A DNA stretch of 64,000 nucleotides from Rhodothermia bacterium (GTDB lineage Bacteria; Bacteroidota; Rhodothermia; Rhodothermales; UBA2364): contig JAFLBZ010000002.1 in assembly GCA_017303715.1 (NCBI GenBank), positions 124,001-188,000 of the forward strand, in the 5' to 3' direction. This document shows, one piece after another, positions 1 through 9,549 of this stretch. The notes under the pieces are model-generated. The model was given only the letters and a program-made list of their open reading frames with translations, had not been told where the DNA came from and ran no database searches. Made by a program: the position numbers and the translations under genes. Position 1 is the first letter of the stretch, and every line of letters starts with the position of its first letter.

Positions 1-720
1 GGTTTTTGGGCTACCATGTCCATAAGCATCTCGGACATTACCCGTTTCGCCAAAAGCCAAAAAGACCAAGTTTTAGGGCAATTTATCGGTCTGCCCGGAA
101 CCATGATTTTTTACTCCTTTGTGGGCATTTTTGTAACCGCCGCCGCACTCATTGCTTTTGAGGAGGTCCTTGTGAGCGAAGATGCGCCTTGGGATCCTGT
201 CTCGCTGGTAGCCAAGTTCCAAAATCCGGTTGTGGTGGTTTTCGCGCAAGTGGCCATGTTGATCGCCACCCTAAGTACCAATATCGCCGCCAATGTTATT
301 GCACCAGCAAATGCCATTTCTAACCTCTTCCCGCAAAAAATCAGTTTTCGTATGGGTGGTGTTTTGGCCGGATTACTGGGTGTAGCCTTGTGCCCATGGT
401 GGTTGATGGATCAAATCAGCTCCATTTTGGTGTTCGTGAGTGGGCTTTTGGGACCAGTTCTCGGCATTTTGCTCTGCGACTATTTTGTGATTCGAAAAAA
501 ACAACTCGCACTTGCAGACCTTTACCGCGTGGACGGACAGTATGCCTACGGTGGCTCCGGTATTAACTCGGCAGCAATTATTGCACTTTTGGCCGGTATT
601 TTAGTAGCGCTTTCAGGGTATTGGATTCCGGCATTGGACTTCCTCTATACACTTTCGTGGTTCTCTGGATTTATAGTGGCCTTTGGCGTGTATTATGCCA
701 TGATGAGAAACCGGAGCTAA
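1..720 (+). CDS. NCS1-family nucleobase:cation symporter, 3' part
   Basis: Inner-membrane permease that probably imports a pyrimidine (uracil, thymine or a hydantoin) with a cation. The reading frame is open from base 1, so the 5' end lies outside the window; the first ATG at 16 is internal. The visible 239 residues hold the conserved NCS1 segment ending in DITRFAKSQK, followed by IGLPGTMIFYSFVG and several hydrophobic helices, including one rich in small residues around LSTNIAANVIAPANAISN. This matches the C-terminal half of the roughly 480-residue family. It lies 30 bases upstream of a dihydropyrimidinase and leads the pyrimidine-degradation operon, which supports a pyrimidine substrate. 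The exact substrate is inferred from context. Confidence 0.88.
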   Translation, partial: GFWATMSISISDITRFAKSQKDQVLGQFIGLPGTMIFYSFVGIFVTAAALIAFEEVLVSEDAPWDPVSLVAKFQNPVVVVFAQVAMLIATLSTNIAANVIAPANAISNLFPQKISFRMGGVLAGLLGVALCPWWLMDQISSILVFVSGLLGPVLGILLCDYFVIRKKQLALADLYRVDGQYAYGGSGINSAAIIALLAGILVALSGYWIPALDFLYTLSWFSGFIVAFGVYYAMMRNRS

Positions 721-750
721 GCATTTTTTTCCATTTTAACTTATTGAACC

Positions 751-2133
751 ATGTCTATCCTTATTCAAAACGGTACTATCGTAACAACCGATGCGGTTTA
801 TCATGCCGATATTTTGGTGGAAGGTGAGACGATCTCGGCGATTGGCCATCATTTAAAAGCATCGCCAGATCGTGTTCTGGACGCGACCGGACTATTGGTC
901 ATGCCCGGCGGAATTGACCCACACGTACATTTGGACATGCCTTTTATGGGTACTTTCTCCAGCGACGACTACACAACCGGAACCACGGCTGCACTGCATG
1001 GCGGAACCACAATGGTGATTGATTTTGTGCTTCAGACGCAAGGCAAGCCACTCCGCCACGCCCTTGAAGCATGGCAAGGACGCGCCGCCGGAAAAGCATG
1101 TTGCGACTATAGCTTCCATATGGCCGTCACCGATTTTAACGACGAGACCCGCAAGGAAATTCGGGAAATGGTGGAAGACGAGGGTGTTACCTCTTTCAAA
1201 ACGTTTATGGCCTACAAAGGCGCCTTGATGATAGACGATCGGCAGATGGTGGGCTTGATGAATGAGGTGAAAGCACAAGGCGGAATGGTAACAGTCCATG
1301 CCACCAATGGCGATTTGATAGACTTCTTAGTCGCAAAATTCCGTGCAGAGGGCAAACGAGCGCCATTATACCACTATTTGTCTCAGCCCGAAATCACGGA
1401 GGCGGAGGCTTCGGGACGTTTTGCAGACTTGGCAGATTATACGGGCGTTCCAGCCTATATTGTTCACATGACCTGCGAGGGCGCACTGAATCAGGTACGG
1501 CGGGCTGCACATCGAAACCAAAAGGTTTATGCCGAAACCTGCATCCAGTATTTGGTATTAGACGCTTCATTGTATGAGCAAGATTTTGACGGCGCAAAAT
1601 GGGTGATGAGTCCGCCGCTCCGCGAGAAAAAAGACCAAGCAGCACTTTGGGCGGGCATCAATCAAGGAACCGTACAAGTTGTTGCTACCGATCATTGCCC
1701 GTTTAGTTGGGCGCAAAAACAAATGGGCCTCGAAGACTTCTCCAAAATCCCCAATGGTCATCCTGCCATCGAACATCGGATGGAATTGCTGTTCTCGGAA
1801 GGTGTAAACAAAGGCCGGATTTCTCTCCATAAATTTGTGGAGGTAACTTCTACGAATGCGGCCAAAATCTTCGGCATGTTCCCCAAAAAAGGAAATATTG
1901 CCATTGGTACAGATGCCGACCTCCTGCTGTTTGACCCGAACGAAGTCCATACCCTTTCTGCACAAACTCACCACATGAACACCGATTATTCGGCTTACGA
2001 AGGTATGGAGGTGAAAGGAAAAACCAAAACGGTACTTATGCGGGGCGAGGTCGCCATCGAGAATGGGGAGCGTAAGGTCGCTCCCGGATACGGTCAATTT
2101 GTAAAACGAAATAAAGTAAGTGGTATTATCTAA
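751..2133 (+). CDS. hydA: Dihydropyrimidinase (D-hydantoinase)
   Basis: Cytosolic amidohydrolase that opens the ring of dihydrouracil or dihydrothymine to the N-carbamoyl-beta-amino acid, the second step of reductive pyrimidine degradation. The 460-residue length is normal. The two-zinc site can be read directly: H58 and H60 in the HVH motif, K150 in TSFK (the lysine carbamylated in this family), H183 in TVHATNG, H239 in YIVHMT and D314 in VATDHCPF. It lies between the permease and the beta-ureidopropionase gene in a same-strand operon with short gaps. The surrounding genes make pyrimidine dihydropyrimidinase more likely than phenylhydantoinase or allantoinase. Confidence 0.95.
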   Translation: MSILIQNGTIVTTDAVYHADILVEGETISAIGHHLKASPDRVLDATGLLVMPGGIDPHVHLDMPFMGTFSSDDYTTGTTAALHGGTTMVIDFVLQTQGKPLRHALEAWQGRAAGKACCDYSFHMAVTDFNDETRKEIREMVEDEGVTSFKTFMAYKGALMIDDRQMVGLMNEVKAQGGMVTVHATNGDLIDFLVAKFRAEGKRAPLYHYLSQPEITEAEASGRFADLADYTGVPAYIVHMTCEGALNQVRRAAHRNQKVYAETCIQYLVLDASLYEQDFDGAKWVMSPPLREKKDQAALWAGINQGTVQVVATDHCPFSWAQKQMGLEDFSKIPNGHPAIEHRMELLFSEGVNKGRISLHKFVEVTSTNAAKIFGMFPKKGNIAIGTDADLLLFDPNEVHTLSAQTHHMNTDYSAYEGMEVKGKTKTVLMRGEVAIENGERKVAPGYGQFVKRNKVSGII

Positions 2134-2172
2134 CCGCCTATCACCTTTTCTAACCTATAAAAAAACAAGAAC

Positions 2173-3039
2173 ATGCCAAGAAAAATAAAATCCGGCCTCA
2201 TACAAATGAGTTTGCCCATGACGGAGGGTGAAGGCTCCATTTCCGAAATTATGGAAGCGATGGTGTCCAAACATATCCCATACATCGAGAAGGCTGGCGA
2301 GCAAGGCGTTCAGATTTTATGCCTTCAGGAGATTTTTAACACGCCCTATTTTTGTCCGGGCCAAGATAGTAAATGGTATGCCTCGGCGGAGTCTGTTCCC
2401 GGCCCGACGGTAGAGCGGATGCAGGAATATGCCCGAAAATACCAAATGGTGATCATCGTCCCGATTTATGAGCGGGAACAAGCTGGTTTTCTCTACAATA
2501 CGGCAGCGGTTATTGATGCCGATGGTAGCTACTTGGGCAAATACCGCAAAAACCACATTCCGCATACCTCCGGTTTTTGGGAAAAATACTTCTTCCGTCC
2601 GGGCAATTTGGGATATCCGGTTTTTCAGACCGCCTATTGCAAAGTAGGTGTATATATCTGCTACGACCGCCACTTCCCGGAGGGCGCACGCGCACTTGGA
2701 CTAAACGGCGCCGAGATTGTTTATAATCCTTCGGCAACGGTGGCGGGGCTTTCGCAATATCTCTGGAAACTGGAGCAACCCGCTCATGCTGCGGCAAATG
2801 GCTATTTTATGGGCTGTATCAACCGTGTTGGCGAGGAAAAACCTTGGAGCATTGGCAAATTTTATGGCTCTTCATACTTTGTGGATCCGCGTGGGCAGAT
2901 TTTTGCCATTGCCTCCGAAGACCAAGACGAATTGTTGGTGGCAGAATTTGATCTGGATATGATTGAGGAAGTCCGGTCCACATGGCAGTTCTTCCGCGAT
3001 CGTCGCCCCGACTCCTACGGCCCCTTAGTCGCACCCTGA
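2173..3039 (+). CDS. Beta-ureidopropionase / N-carbamoyl amidohydrolase (nitrilase superfamily)
   Basis: Carbon-nitrogen hydrolase expected to split N-carbamoyl-beta-alanine into beta-alanine, CO2 and ammonia, the third step of the pathway. The 288 residues contain the Glu-Lys-Cys triad of nitrilases: E53 in LCLQEIF, K126 in KYRKNHIP and C163 in VYICYDRHFPEGAR. The C-terminal segment with RDRRPDSYG is typical of the beta-ureidopropionase/N-carbamoylputrescine branch. It begins 39 bases after dihydropyrimidinase and precedes preT. N-carbamoylputrescine amidase is the alternative reading on sequence alone, but the operon favours the pyrimidine role. Confidence 0.93.
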   Translation: MPRKIKSGLIQMSLPMTEGEGSISEIMEAMVSKHIPYIEKAGEQGVQILCLQEIFNTPYFCPGQDSKWYASAESVPGPTVERMQEYARKYQMVIIVPIYEREQAGFLYNTAAVIDADGSYLGKYRKNHIPHTSGFWEKYFFRPGNLGYPVFQTAYCKVGVYICYDRHFPEGARALGLNGAEIVYNPSATVAGLSQYLWKLEQPAHAAANGYFMGCINRVGEEKPWSIGKFYGSSYFVDPRGQIFAIASEDQDELLVAEFDLDMIEEVRSTWQFFRDRRPDSYGPLVAP

Positions 3040-3122
3040 TTTTTTTGTATTGACTTTTTACCCACCGCCGGAGGCTCCAAGGGGTTCCGGCGGCGTTTTC
3101 CATCTCCTGAACCCCTGATAAG

Positions 3123-4457
3123 ATGGCCCTTTATCATCCCCCCGCTTCGGAATCTGATTTTGATCGCAATTTTTCACAGCTAAAACCGCTGATGAACGAA
3201 ACAGAGGCGTATTACGAGAGTGCCCGATGTTTGTTTTGCTATGATGCGCCCTGCGTAAATGCTTGTCCTACGGGCATAGATATTCCACTCTTCATACGGC
3301 AAATCAATGCCGGAAACGTAAATGGTGCTGCAAAAACCATCTATGAGTCCAACCCGTTTGGCTATGCGTGCGGAAAAGTTTGCCCCACCGAGGTACTTTG
3401 CGAAGGCTCCTGCGTGTATAACCTGCAACAAGTCAAACCCATTGAAATTGGCCGCCTCCAAAGCTATGCAACCGGAGCCACTATCCATCAAGAAAAACAA
3501 CTATTTGTTTTGCCGCCCTCGAATGGTAAAAAGGTGGCCATTATTGGCGCGGGGCCGGCTGGGCTTTCGTGTGCCTGCGAGCTACGAATGCGCGGTTTTG
3601 AAGTGACGGTGTATGAGGCAAAAGAAAAACCTTCCGGCCTAACCGTCTATGGCGTTGCGCCCTACAAGATCACCAACGAAGAGGTGCTGAACGAGATGGC
3701 ATACCTCGAAAAACAATTTGGTTTTCGGGTACAATACAACCACCGGATCGAAACTCGCGAGCAATTGGCTGATCTGGAGTCTAATTTTGATGCCATTTTT
3801 CTGGGAATTGGGCTTGGCGAAACGGCTGAACTGAACATTCCGGGTGAGGATTTGGAGAACTACTTTGGTGCGGTCGAGTTTGTCGCACGCTTGCGCATGA
3901 ACCACCACAACATTCGTGTTCCGGCGCGGATTGTTGTACTCGGTGGCGGAAATACGGCAATGGATGCCGCCTCGGAGTGTGCCCGAATGGGGGCAGAGGT
4001 CGTTACATTGGTATATCGTAGGTCTCCGGAAGAGATGGGGGCCTATCATTTTGAATACGATTTGGTGAAAGGCGCTGGCGTACAAAGTCTTTTTAATGCC
4101 ACACCCGTAGCAATTTTAGGCGAAAATGGTAGGGTAAATGGCGTGAAATTCCAGAAAACGGAAACGGTGAATGGCAAACGTGAACTTGTACCGGAAAGCG
4201 ATTTTGTGATAGCAGCGGACTGGGTAATTCGTGCAACAGGCCAAGCACGGCAAACGGGTTTGCTATCTTTAATTCCCGGACTTACAACCGATGCAAAGGG
4301 CCGGATTGTGGCAGATAGAACCACCGGACAAACCGGAAACCCAAAATATTTTGCGGGTGGCGATGCCGCAAATGGCGGTAAAGAAGTGGTAAATGCCGCC
4401 GCCGAGGGCCGAGACGCCGCCCGAAGCCTTGCCCAATGGCTCTTGTCTTCCTCCTGA
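3123..4457 (+). CDS. preT: NAD-dependent dihydropyrimidine dehydrogenase, flavin/Fe-S subunit PreT
   Basis: Electron-input subunit of the PreTA complex, which reduces uracil or thymine to the dihydro form with NAD(P)H. An N-terminal GltD/DPD-type Fe-S domain has C36, C39, C44, C48 and C83, C87, C93, C97. An FAD-binding GAGPAG motif follows at about 142-147, and a second dinucleotide fold VVLGGGNTAMDAA at about 271-283 is for the nicotinamide cofactor. The 444-residue length is normal for a stand-alone PreT. The partner preA begins 27 bases downstream. It corresponds to the N-terminal portion of eukaryotic dihydropyrimidine dehydrogenase, split into its own gene as usual in bacteria. Confidence 0.95.
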   Translation: MALYHPPASESDFDRNFSQLKPLMNETEAYYESARCLFCYDAPCVNACPTGIDIPLFIRQINAGNVNGAAKTIYESNPFGYACGKVCPTEVLCEGSCVYNLQQVKPIEIGRLQSYATGATIHQEKQLFVLPPSNGKKVAIIGAGPAGLSCACELRMRGFEVTVYEAKEKPSGLTVYGVAPYKITNEEVLNEMAYLEKQFGFRVQYNHRIETREQLADLESNFDAIFLGIGLGETAELNIPGEDLENYFGAVEFVARLRMNHHNIRVPARIVVLGGGNTAMDAASECARMGAEVVTLVYRRSPEEMGAYHFEYDLVKGAGVQSLFNATPVAILGENGRVNGVKFQKTETVNGKRELVPESDFVIAADWVIRATGQARQTGLLSLIPGLTTDAKGRIVADRTTGQTGNPKYFAGGDAANGGKEVVNAAAEGRDAARSLAQWLLSSS

Positions 4458-4484
4458 TTTTTCCAACCGCAAAACAACAATAAC

Positions 4485-5831
4485 ATGGCAGATTTATCGG
4501 TAAACTTTGCAGGCATCCAGTCACCAAATCCTTTTTGGCTGGCTTCTGCACCGCCCACAAATAGTGGGTATCAGATTATGAAGGCATTCGATGCCGGTTG
4601 GGGCGGCGCGGTATGGAAAACACTTGGCATCCCAGTGGTGAATGTTTCCAGTCGCTATGGTTCGGTAAACTACCGTAATAGCCGGATGGTAGGGTTTAAT
4701 AACATCGAATTGATATCGGATCGTCCGCTTTCGGACAACCTTCGCGAGATCGAAGAGGTTAAAAAACGGTTTCCGCACCATGCCGTCATTGCCTCGTTGA
4801 TGGTGGGGCCGCGTGAAGAGTGGCACCAAATTGTACGAGATGTGGAAAATGCTGGCGCGGATGGCATAGAACTGAACTTCGGTTGTCCGCATGGGATGTG
4901 TGAACGGGGCATGGGTTCGGCGGTAGGACAAGAACCAAAGGTTTTGAAAACCATCGTGGAATGGGTAAAAGAGGTCTCCACTATTCCGGTTATCACCAAA
5001 TTAACCCCCAACATTACCGACATCACCCAACCAGCCCGTGCAGCAGTAGCCGGCGGAACCGATGCCATTTCACTCATCAACACCATCCAAAGTCTTGTGG
5101 GTGTGGATATTGACCGCTTTGTGCCATATCCCATTGTGGACGGTAAAAGTACAAATGGTGGCTATTGCGGCCCCGCCGTCAAGCCCATTGCACTGAACAT
5201 GACCAAAAATTGCGCCCAAGATGCTGGAGTAGATGTTCCCATTTCTGGCATTGGCGGTATTGAAAACTGGCGAGATGCAGTAGAATTTATTTTGCTTGGC
5301 GCCGGAACCGTACAGGTTTGCACCGCCGTTATGCACTTCGGTTTTGGGATCATTCGCGAGATGGTGGCGGGGTTGGCAGGATATATGGACGAGAAAGGAT
5401 TTGCGACCATCGAGGACTTCCGTGGTAGGGCGTTAGACAATGTACTGAATTGGGAAAACCTGAACATGAAGTACAAAGTGGTCGCCGAGATCAACGAAGA
5501 GAAATGCGTGGGCTGCCAATTGTGCTATACCGCTTGCGAGGATGGCGCACACCAAGCCATTAAGCTCGATGCTGGTAGCCGTATTCCGCATATTGTAGAA
5601 GAAAACTGCGTCGGGTGTAACCTCTGCTCCTTGGTTTGCCCGGTAGAGTCTTGTATCACGATGGTACGCCGCGACGATGGGACGGAGGAAGTTACATGGG
5701 CAGAACGCACCATGGCCGGAGATGTCCCCATTTCGTTCGACGACCCCTTGGCCGGCGGGCTTCATCACTCGGTTCCCGCACCGTCGGAAGCCCTGAACAC
5801 GCCCGTTCCACGACACTACGGACTTCGATGA
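4485..5831 (+). CDS. preA: NAD-dependent dihydropyrimidine dehydrogenase, catalytic subunit PreA
   Basis: FMN TIM-barrel subunit that carries out pyrimidine reduction, first step of the reductive pathway. The barrel includes GIELNFGCPHGMCERGMG at about 127-144 and the phosphate-binding ISGIGGIENWRDA region near 253-265, as in class 1 dihydroorotate-dehydrogenase-like enzymes. The C-terminus carries a two-cluster ferredoxin domain with C341, C344, C347, C351 and C375, C378, C381, C385. The 448 residues match the larger PreA type. It is the last gene of the operon; a hairpin at 6087-6114 lies downstream. Confidence 0.95.
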   Translation: MADLSVNFAGIQSPNPFWLASAPPTNSGYQIMKAFDAGWGGAVWKTLGIPVVNVSSRYGSVNYRNSRMVGFNNIELISDRPLSDNLREIEEVKKRFPHHAVIASLMVGPREEWHQIVRDVENAGADGIELNFGCPHGMCERGMGSAVGQEPKVLKTIVEWVKEVSTIPVITKLTPNITDITQPARAAVAGGTDAISLINTIQSLVGVDIDRFVPYPIVDGKSTNGGYCGPAVKPIALNMTKNCAQDAGVDVPISGIGGIENWRDAVEFILLGAGTVQVCTAVMHFGFGIIREMVAGLAGYMDEKGFATIEDFRGRALDNVLNWENLNMKYKVVAEINEEKCVGCQLCYTACEDGAHQAIKLDAGSRIPHIVEENCVGCNLCSLVCPVESCITMVRRDDGTEEVTWAERTMAGDVPISFDDPLAGGLHHSVPAPSEALNTPVPRHYGLR

Positions 5832-6161
5832 TTATACCAGCAACAAGATGAATCAAGGGCTTTACGTTATATGCAAGAGCAACAAAGGGCACTATAATCT
5901 CAAAAAGACCCGCCCAATACCCACACAAGCCAACGAACCAATATTGCATTTATGACAAAGTGAGCAGAAGGGATAAATTAAAAGCCTATGATTTCAAATG
6001 GCTTTAGTACGTGTGGAAACAATAACGCAAGTAAACTTATCCTTAGCCAAGCGCCAAACCGTTATCCCATCCGAATTAGCTTGACCCAGCCGGAACATTC
6101 ATTTGCTCCGGCTGTTGCAGTTTCGAGCCAACTTTCCTTACACACCTAACCCACAAACGGT
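5832..6161. other. Intergenic stretch between preA and uvrB
   Basis: I see no coding region here. The only clear structure is the inverted repeat at 6087-6114. The stretch probably holds the end of the pyrimidine operon transcript and the uvrB promoter, but I cannot place promoter boxes with confidence. Confidence 0.5.
6087..6114. terminator. Hairpin between preA and uvrB (possible terminator)
   Basis: A perfect 8-bp inverted repeat, CAGCCGGA at 6087-6094 and TCCGGCTG at 6107-6114, encloses a 12-base loop. It is GC-rich but no clear T tract follows, so it is either a weak or factor-assisted terminator of the pyrimidine operon or a hairpin in the uvrB leader. Confidence 0.4.
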
Positions 6162-8207
6162 ATGCCTACCTTTGAATTAACCTCCGAGTATAGACCCATG
6201 GGGGATCAGCCAACCGCCATCAAGGAACTTACCGAGGGGATTTTAAGAGGAGACAAACATCAGGTTTTACTGGGCGCTACAGGTACGGGAAAAACGTTTA
6301 CCGCCTCTAATGTGATTGCGCAGGTCGAGCGGCCAACCTTGGTGATGAGCCACAACAAAACCCTTGCAGCACAGCTTTATGCGGAGTTTAAGTCTTTTTT
6401 TCCGAACAATGCCGTAGAATTTTTTATTTCGTACTACGATTATTACCAGCCGGAAGCCTACATCCCTTCATCGGATACATACATTGAAAAGGACTTTGCC
6501 ATTAATGATGAGATAGACCGCCTCCGATTACGCGCCACCAGTTCGTTGGTATCCGGAAGGCGGGATGTGATTGTTGTTGCAAGCGTATCCGCTATTTACG
6601 GGCTTGGCGAGCCGGAAACCTTTGCCGAGATGGTTGCAACCATTAAACGCGGACAACCATTGGAACGGAACGATTTGCTCAAGAAAATGGTCTCGATGCA
6701 GTATAACCGGAATGATATTGAATTTAAACGGGGGACGTTTCGGGTGCGGGGAGATGTCGTAGAGGTAATGCCAGCCTATTATGATGACCAAGCATACCGT
6801 ATCGAATTTTGGGGGAACGAAGTGGAACGGCTGATGCGATTCGATCCATTATCGGGGAAAGCCATCAGCGAAGAGCAGGAATTAACCCTCTATGCAGCCA
6901 GTCTTTATGTAACATCTCCGGACTTGTTAGAGAAAGCAATGCAAAGCATCCAAGAGGAATTGACGTGGCGGTTATCTGTGATGCGCAACGAAGGTAAACT
7001 CTTGGAAGCCCAACGTTTAGAGCAACGCACTATTTATGACTTGGAAATGCTTCGCGAAGTGGGCTTCTGTAATGGAATAGAAAACTATTCCCGACACCTC
7101 ACGGGAAGAAATCCGGGCGATCGCCCTTACACCTTGTTAGATTATTTCCCCAAAGACTATCTGCTCATTATAGATGAAAGCCATGTCACCATCCCGCAAA
7201 TTCGCGGCATGTACAATGGAGACCGTAGCCGAAAACTGAATCTGGTTGAGCATGGTTTCCGATTGCCCTCGGCTTTGGACAACCGCCCGATGAAGTTTGA
7301 GGAATTTACGGAGTTGACGAATCAGGTGATGTATGTCTCGGCAACACCTGCGGATTACGAATTAGACCAAGCTGGCGGCGTTTTTGTAGAACAAGTCATT
7401 CGACCAACGGGCATTGTGGATCCCCGGATTGAGATTCGACCTATAGAGAACCAAATAGACGATTTGTTAGACGAAATCCATACCCGTGCACAAAAAAATG
7501 AACGGGTTTTGGTAACGACCCTCACCAAGCGCATGGCCGAAGACCTCACGGATTACCTAAAATCCTTTGATGTACGGGTGCGGTACATGCACGCCGATAT
7601 TGACGCCTTGGAGCGCGTGGATATTTTGCGGGATTTACGGCTGGGGGTTTTTGATGTTTTAATCGGTATAAATCTCTTGCGGGAAGGATTAGACCTGCCA
7701 GAGGTCTCTTTAGTGGCTATTTTGGATGCAGACAAAGAAGGCTTTTTGCGCTCAGATCGTTCTCTAATCCAAACAGCGGGGCGGGCTGCAAGGAATGCTG
7801 ATGGCTTGGTAATTCTTTATGCAGACCGTGTAACAGGCTCTATGGCACGAATGATGGAGGAAACCGAGCGCCGGAGAAAGGTGCAAATGACCTATAACGA
7901 AGAACACGGTATCACTCCAAGAACCGTCGTTAAATCCTTAGACGATATCCGAAAAGGAACCATCATCGCCGATCATAAACCAGAACAGTCCACAAATGTG
8001 TATTCACTTCACCATTATGGCGGGCCAGAGCAACTCCGCATGGTGGCTGATCCCGTCACGCAATACCTGACACCCACCCAGAAACGCGACTTGATGGTAC
8101 AATTAACCAAAGAAATGCACCAAGCTGCCGAGGACTTGGCCTTTGAACGTGCCGCTGAACTCCGCGATAGTATTGTACAGTTAGAAAAAGAGTTAGAAGA
8201 AGCATGA
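6162..8207 (+). CDS. uvrB: Excinuclease ABC subunit B
   Basis: DNA-damage-verifying helicase-like subunit of nucleotide excision repair; works with UvrA and UvrC. The 681 residues show Walker [11 protein letters not shown] near residue 38, the beta-hairpin region [16 protein letters not shown], the Walker B/DEAD-like DESH, the helicase motif [11 protein letters not shown], motif [11 protein letters not shown] and a C-terminal UVR helix pair ([22 protein letters not shown], split across the last 40 residues) that contacts UvrC. It is a single gene flanked by long gaps, so probably has its own promoter in 6115-6161. Nothing unusual is visible. Confidence 0.98.
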   Translation: MPTFELTSEYRPMGDQPTAIKELTEGILRGDKHQVLLGATGTGKTFTASNVIAQVERPTLVMSHNKTLAAQLYAEFKSFFPNNAVEFFISYYDYYQPEAYIPSSDTYIEKDFAINDEIDRLRLRATSSLVSGRRDVIVVASVSAIYGLGEPETFAEMVATIKRGQPLERNDLLKKMVSMQYNRNDIEFKRGTFRVRGDVVEVMPAYYDDQAYRIEFWGNEVERLMRFDPLSGKAISEEQELTLYAASLYVTSPDLLEKAMQSIQEELTWRLSVMRNEGKLLEAQRLEQRTIYDLEMLREVGFCNGIENYSRHLTGRNPGDRPYTLLDYFPKDYLLIIDESHVTIPQIRGMYNGDRSRKLNLVEHGFRLPSALDNRPMKFEEFTELTNQVMYVSATPADYELDQAGGVFVEQVIRPTGIVDPRIEIRPIENQIDDLLDEIHTRAQKNERVLVTTLTKRMAEDLTDYLKSFDVRVRYMHADIDALERVDILRDLRLGVFDVLIGINLLREGLDLPEVSLVAILDADKEGFLRSDRSLIQTAGRAARNADGLVILYADRVTGSMARMMEETERRRKVQMTYNEEHGITPRTVVKSLDDIRKGTIIADHKPEQSTNVYSLHHYGGPEQLRMVADPVTQYLTPTQKRDLMVQLTKEMHQAAEDLAFERAAELRDSIVQLEKELEEA

Positions 8208-8263
8208 GGCTTGTTTTTTATAGCTCTACAAATGATTGAAAACCCATATCGTACAAGCGTGAA

Positions 8264-8608
8264 CTAAGCCTTGATCTCGGCTTCCGCCATTAATTCGAGG
8301 CCATAGTCCCGAATCAATGTAATCACCTCGATTGCACGTTTACCTTTGGGGGTAAGCCGATATTCTACACGGGGCGGAACTTCGGGAAAAACCTCGCGCT
8401 GGAGAAATCCATCTTCCTCCAATTCCCGCAACTGTGTTGTTAGCATTTTTTGGCTAATGTGCGGGATGTCTTTATGCAATTCACTGTATCGCATCACCCT
8501 GTTTTGGAGCCGCCACAAGATGGGCATTTTCCAAGTTCCACCAATTTGATCTAAGGCAAATTCTACTGGATTGTAAAAGGTTTTGCCCCGATAGATAAAG
8601 TCACCCAT
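8264..8608 (-). CDS. HxlR-family winged-helix transcriptional regulator
   Basis: Small DNA-binding regulator (114 residues) of the MarR-like HxlR family. Family marks include NPVEFALDQIGGTWKMPILWRL near the N-terminus, the helix-turn-helix region RYSELHKDIPHISQKMLTTQLRELEEDGFL, and the wing PPRVEYRLTPKG. It is transcribed away from the DJ-1/PfpI gene, with a 176-base divergent region that contains two perfect inverted repeats. It is therefore likely to repress itself and the downstream six-gene run; HxlR proteins commonly respond to aldehydes, quinones or oxidants. The inducer cannot be read from the sequence. Confidence 0.93.
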   Translation of the reverse strand: MGDFIYRGKTFYNPVEFALDQIGGTWKMPILWRLQNRVMRYSELHKDIPHISQKMLTTQLRELEEDGFLQREVFPEVPPRVEYRLTPKGKRAIEVITLIRDYGLELMAEAEIKA

Positions 8609-8697
8609 CCACCTAAATCCTTATTTTTTAATAATCCTACTAAAAAGTGCGCTTCACACAAAGGCGTACATACTTCTTTTCGGTCTTCATTTTTAGC

Positions 8698-8752
8698 AGT
8701 TTGCGATTGATAACATTTAGCAAACTTTCACCTTTACAAAACAAAAGGTGAA
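8698..8752. promoter_or_regulatory. Paired inverted repeats in the hxlR/DJ-1 divergent region
   Basis: Two perfect palindromes lie next to each other: AGTTTGC (8698-8704) with GCAAACT (8720-8726), and TTCACCTTT (8727-8735) with AAAGGTGAA (8744-8752). They sit 33 bases before the DJ-1/PfpI start codon. Dyad symmetry in the divergent region next to a dimeric winged-helix regulator gene is the usual layout of an operator, so one or both are candidate HxlR sites. Binding is inferred. Confidence 0.55.
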
Positions 8753-8784
8753 GAGGTTCCACTCATTTTATTAAAGGTATTGTT

Positions 8785-9549
8785 ATGCAGACGATTCAAG
8801 AAGTACAAAGCTACGTACATTTCCATGGTGCGCCTTCCAAAGGGAAAATTTTAATGGTGGCGAGTTCCCCTAGTGTTTCTAAACAAACGGGTTGGCCTAT
8901 TGGTTTCTGGGTTGCCGAACTCACGCATCCTTTGCGGGTGTTCCAAGAAGCAGGCTACGAAGTCGAGTTGGTTTCGACCGAAGGCGGCAAACTCGAAATG
9001 GACGGCTATTCCAACCCCACCGATGCGAGCGGATACTCGGCGCATGATGTAATTTCGTTGGGCTATATGCAACAAGCGTGGTTCAATGAGATGCTCGCCA
9101 ATACCAAAAAAATGACCGATGTAAACCCCGCCGATTATGATGCCATTTTCTTGGTGGGCGGACAAGGACCGATGTACACGTTTAGAGGCAACAAAGATTT
9201 GGAAAAGTTGTTTGTTGCTTTTTACGAAAGCGGAAAACCCTCGACGGCAGTTTGCCATTCTACAACGTTGCTTTTAGAAGCGCGCAAATCCGACGGCACA
9301 TTATTGGTACAAGGAAAAACATGGACAGGCTTTGCCGATGCCGAAGAAGAATTTGCAGACCAAGCCGTTGGCATGAAAATTCAGCCCTACCGCATCGAAA
9401 CGGAAGCGAAGAAGATCGTGGGAACAACGTTTAAAGTGGCGGCACCGTTTAGCGCATATGCCATCCAAGACGGAAACTTGATCACGGGTCAGCAGCAAAA
9501 TAGCGGCGCAGCGGCGGCTGAGTTATTGGTCAAGTCGCTCGATCGGTGA
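8785..9549 (+). CDS. DJ-1/PfpI superfamily protein (Hsp31-like glyoxalase/chaperone type)
   Basis: Class I glutamine-amidotransferase-like fold of 254 residues. The nucleophile elbow is AVCHST with C157 followed by H158, and a conserved acidic residue E45 lies in GFWVAELTHP, both as in Hsp31/glyoxalase III-like proteins. The glycine-rich turn is VGGQGPMYTF, where many relatives have GGHG. Such proteins detoxify methylglyoxal, deglycate proteins or act as chaperones; the exact activity is unknown here. It is the first gene of the run opposite hxlR, and its stop codon overlaps the next start by one base, pointing to co-transcription. Confidence 0.88.
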   Translation: MQTIQEVQSYVHFHGAPSKGKILMVASSPSVSKQTGWPIGFWVAELTHPLRVFQEAGYEVELVSTEGGKLEMDGYSNPTDASGYSAHDVISLGYMQQAWFNEMLANTKKMTDVNPADYDAIFLVGGQGPMYTFRGNKDLEKLFVAFYESGKPSTAVCHSTTLLLEARKSDGTLLVQGKTWTGFADAEEEFADQAVGMKIQPYRIETEAKKIVGTTFKVAAPFSAYAIQDGNLITGQQQNSGAAAAELLVKSLDR

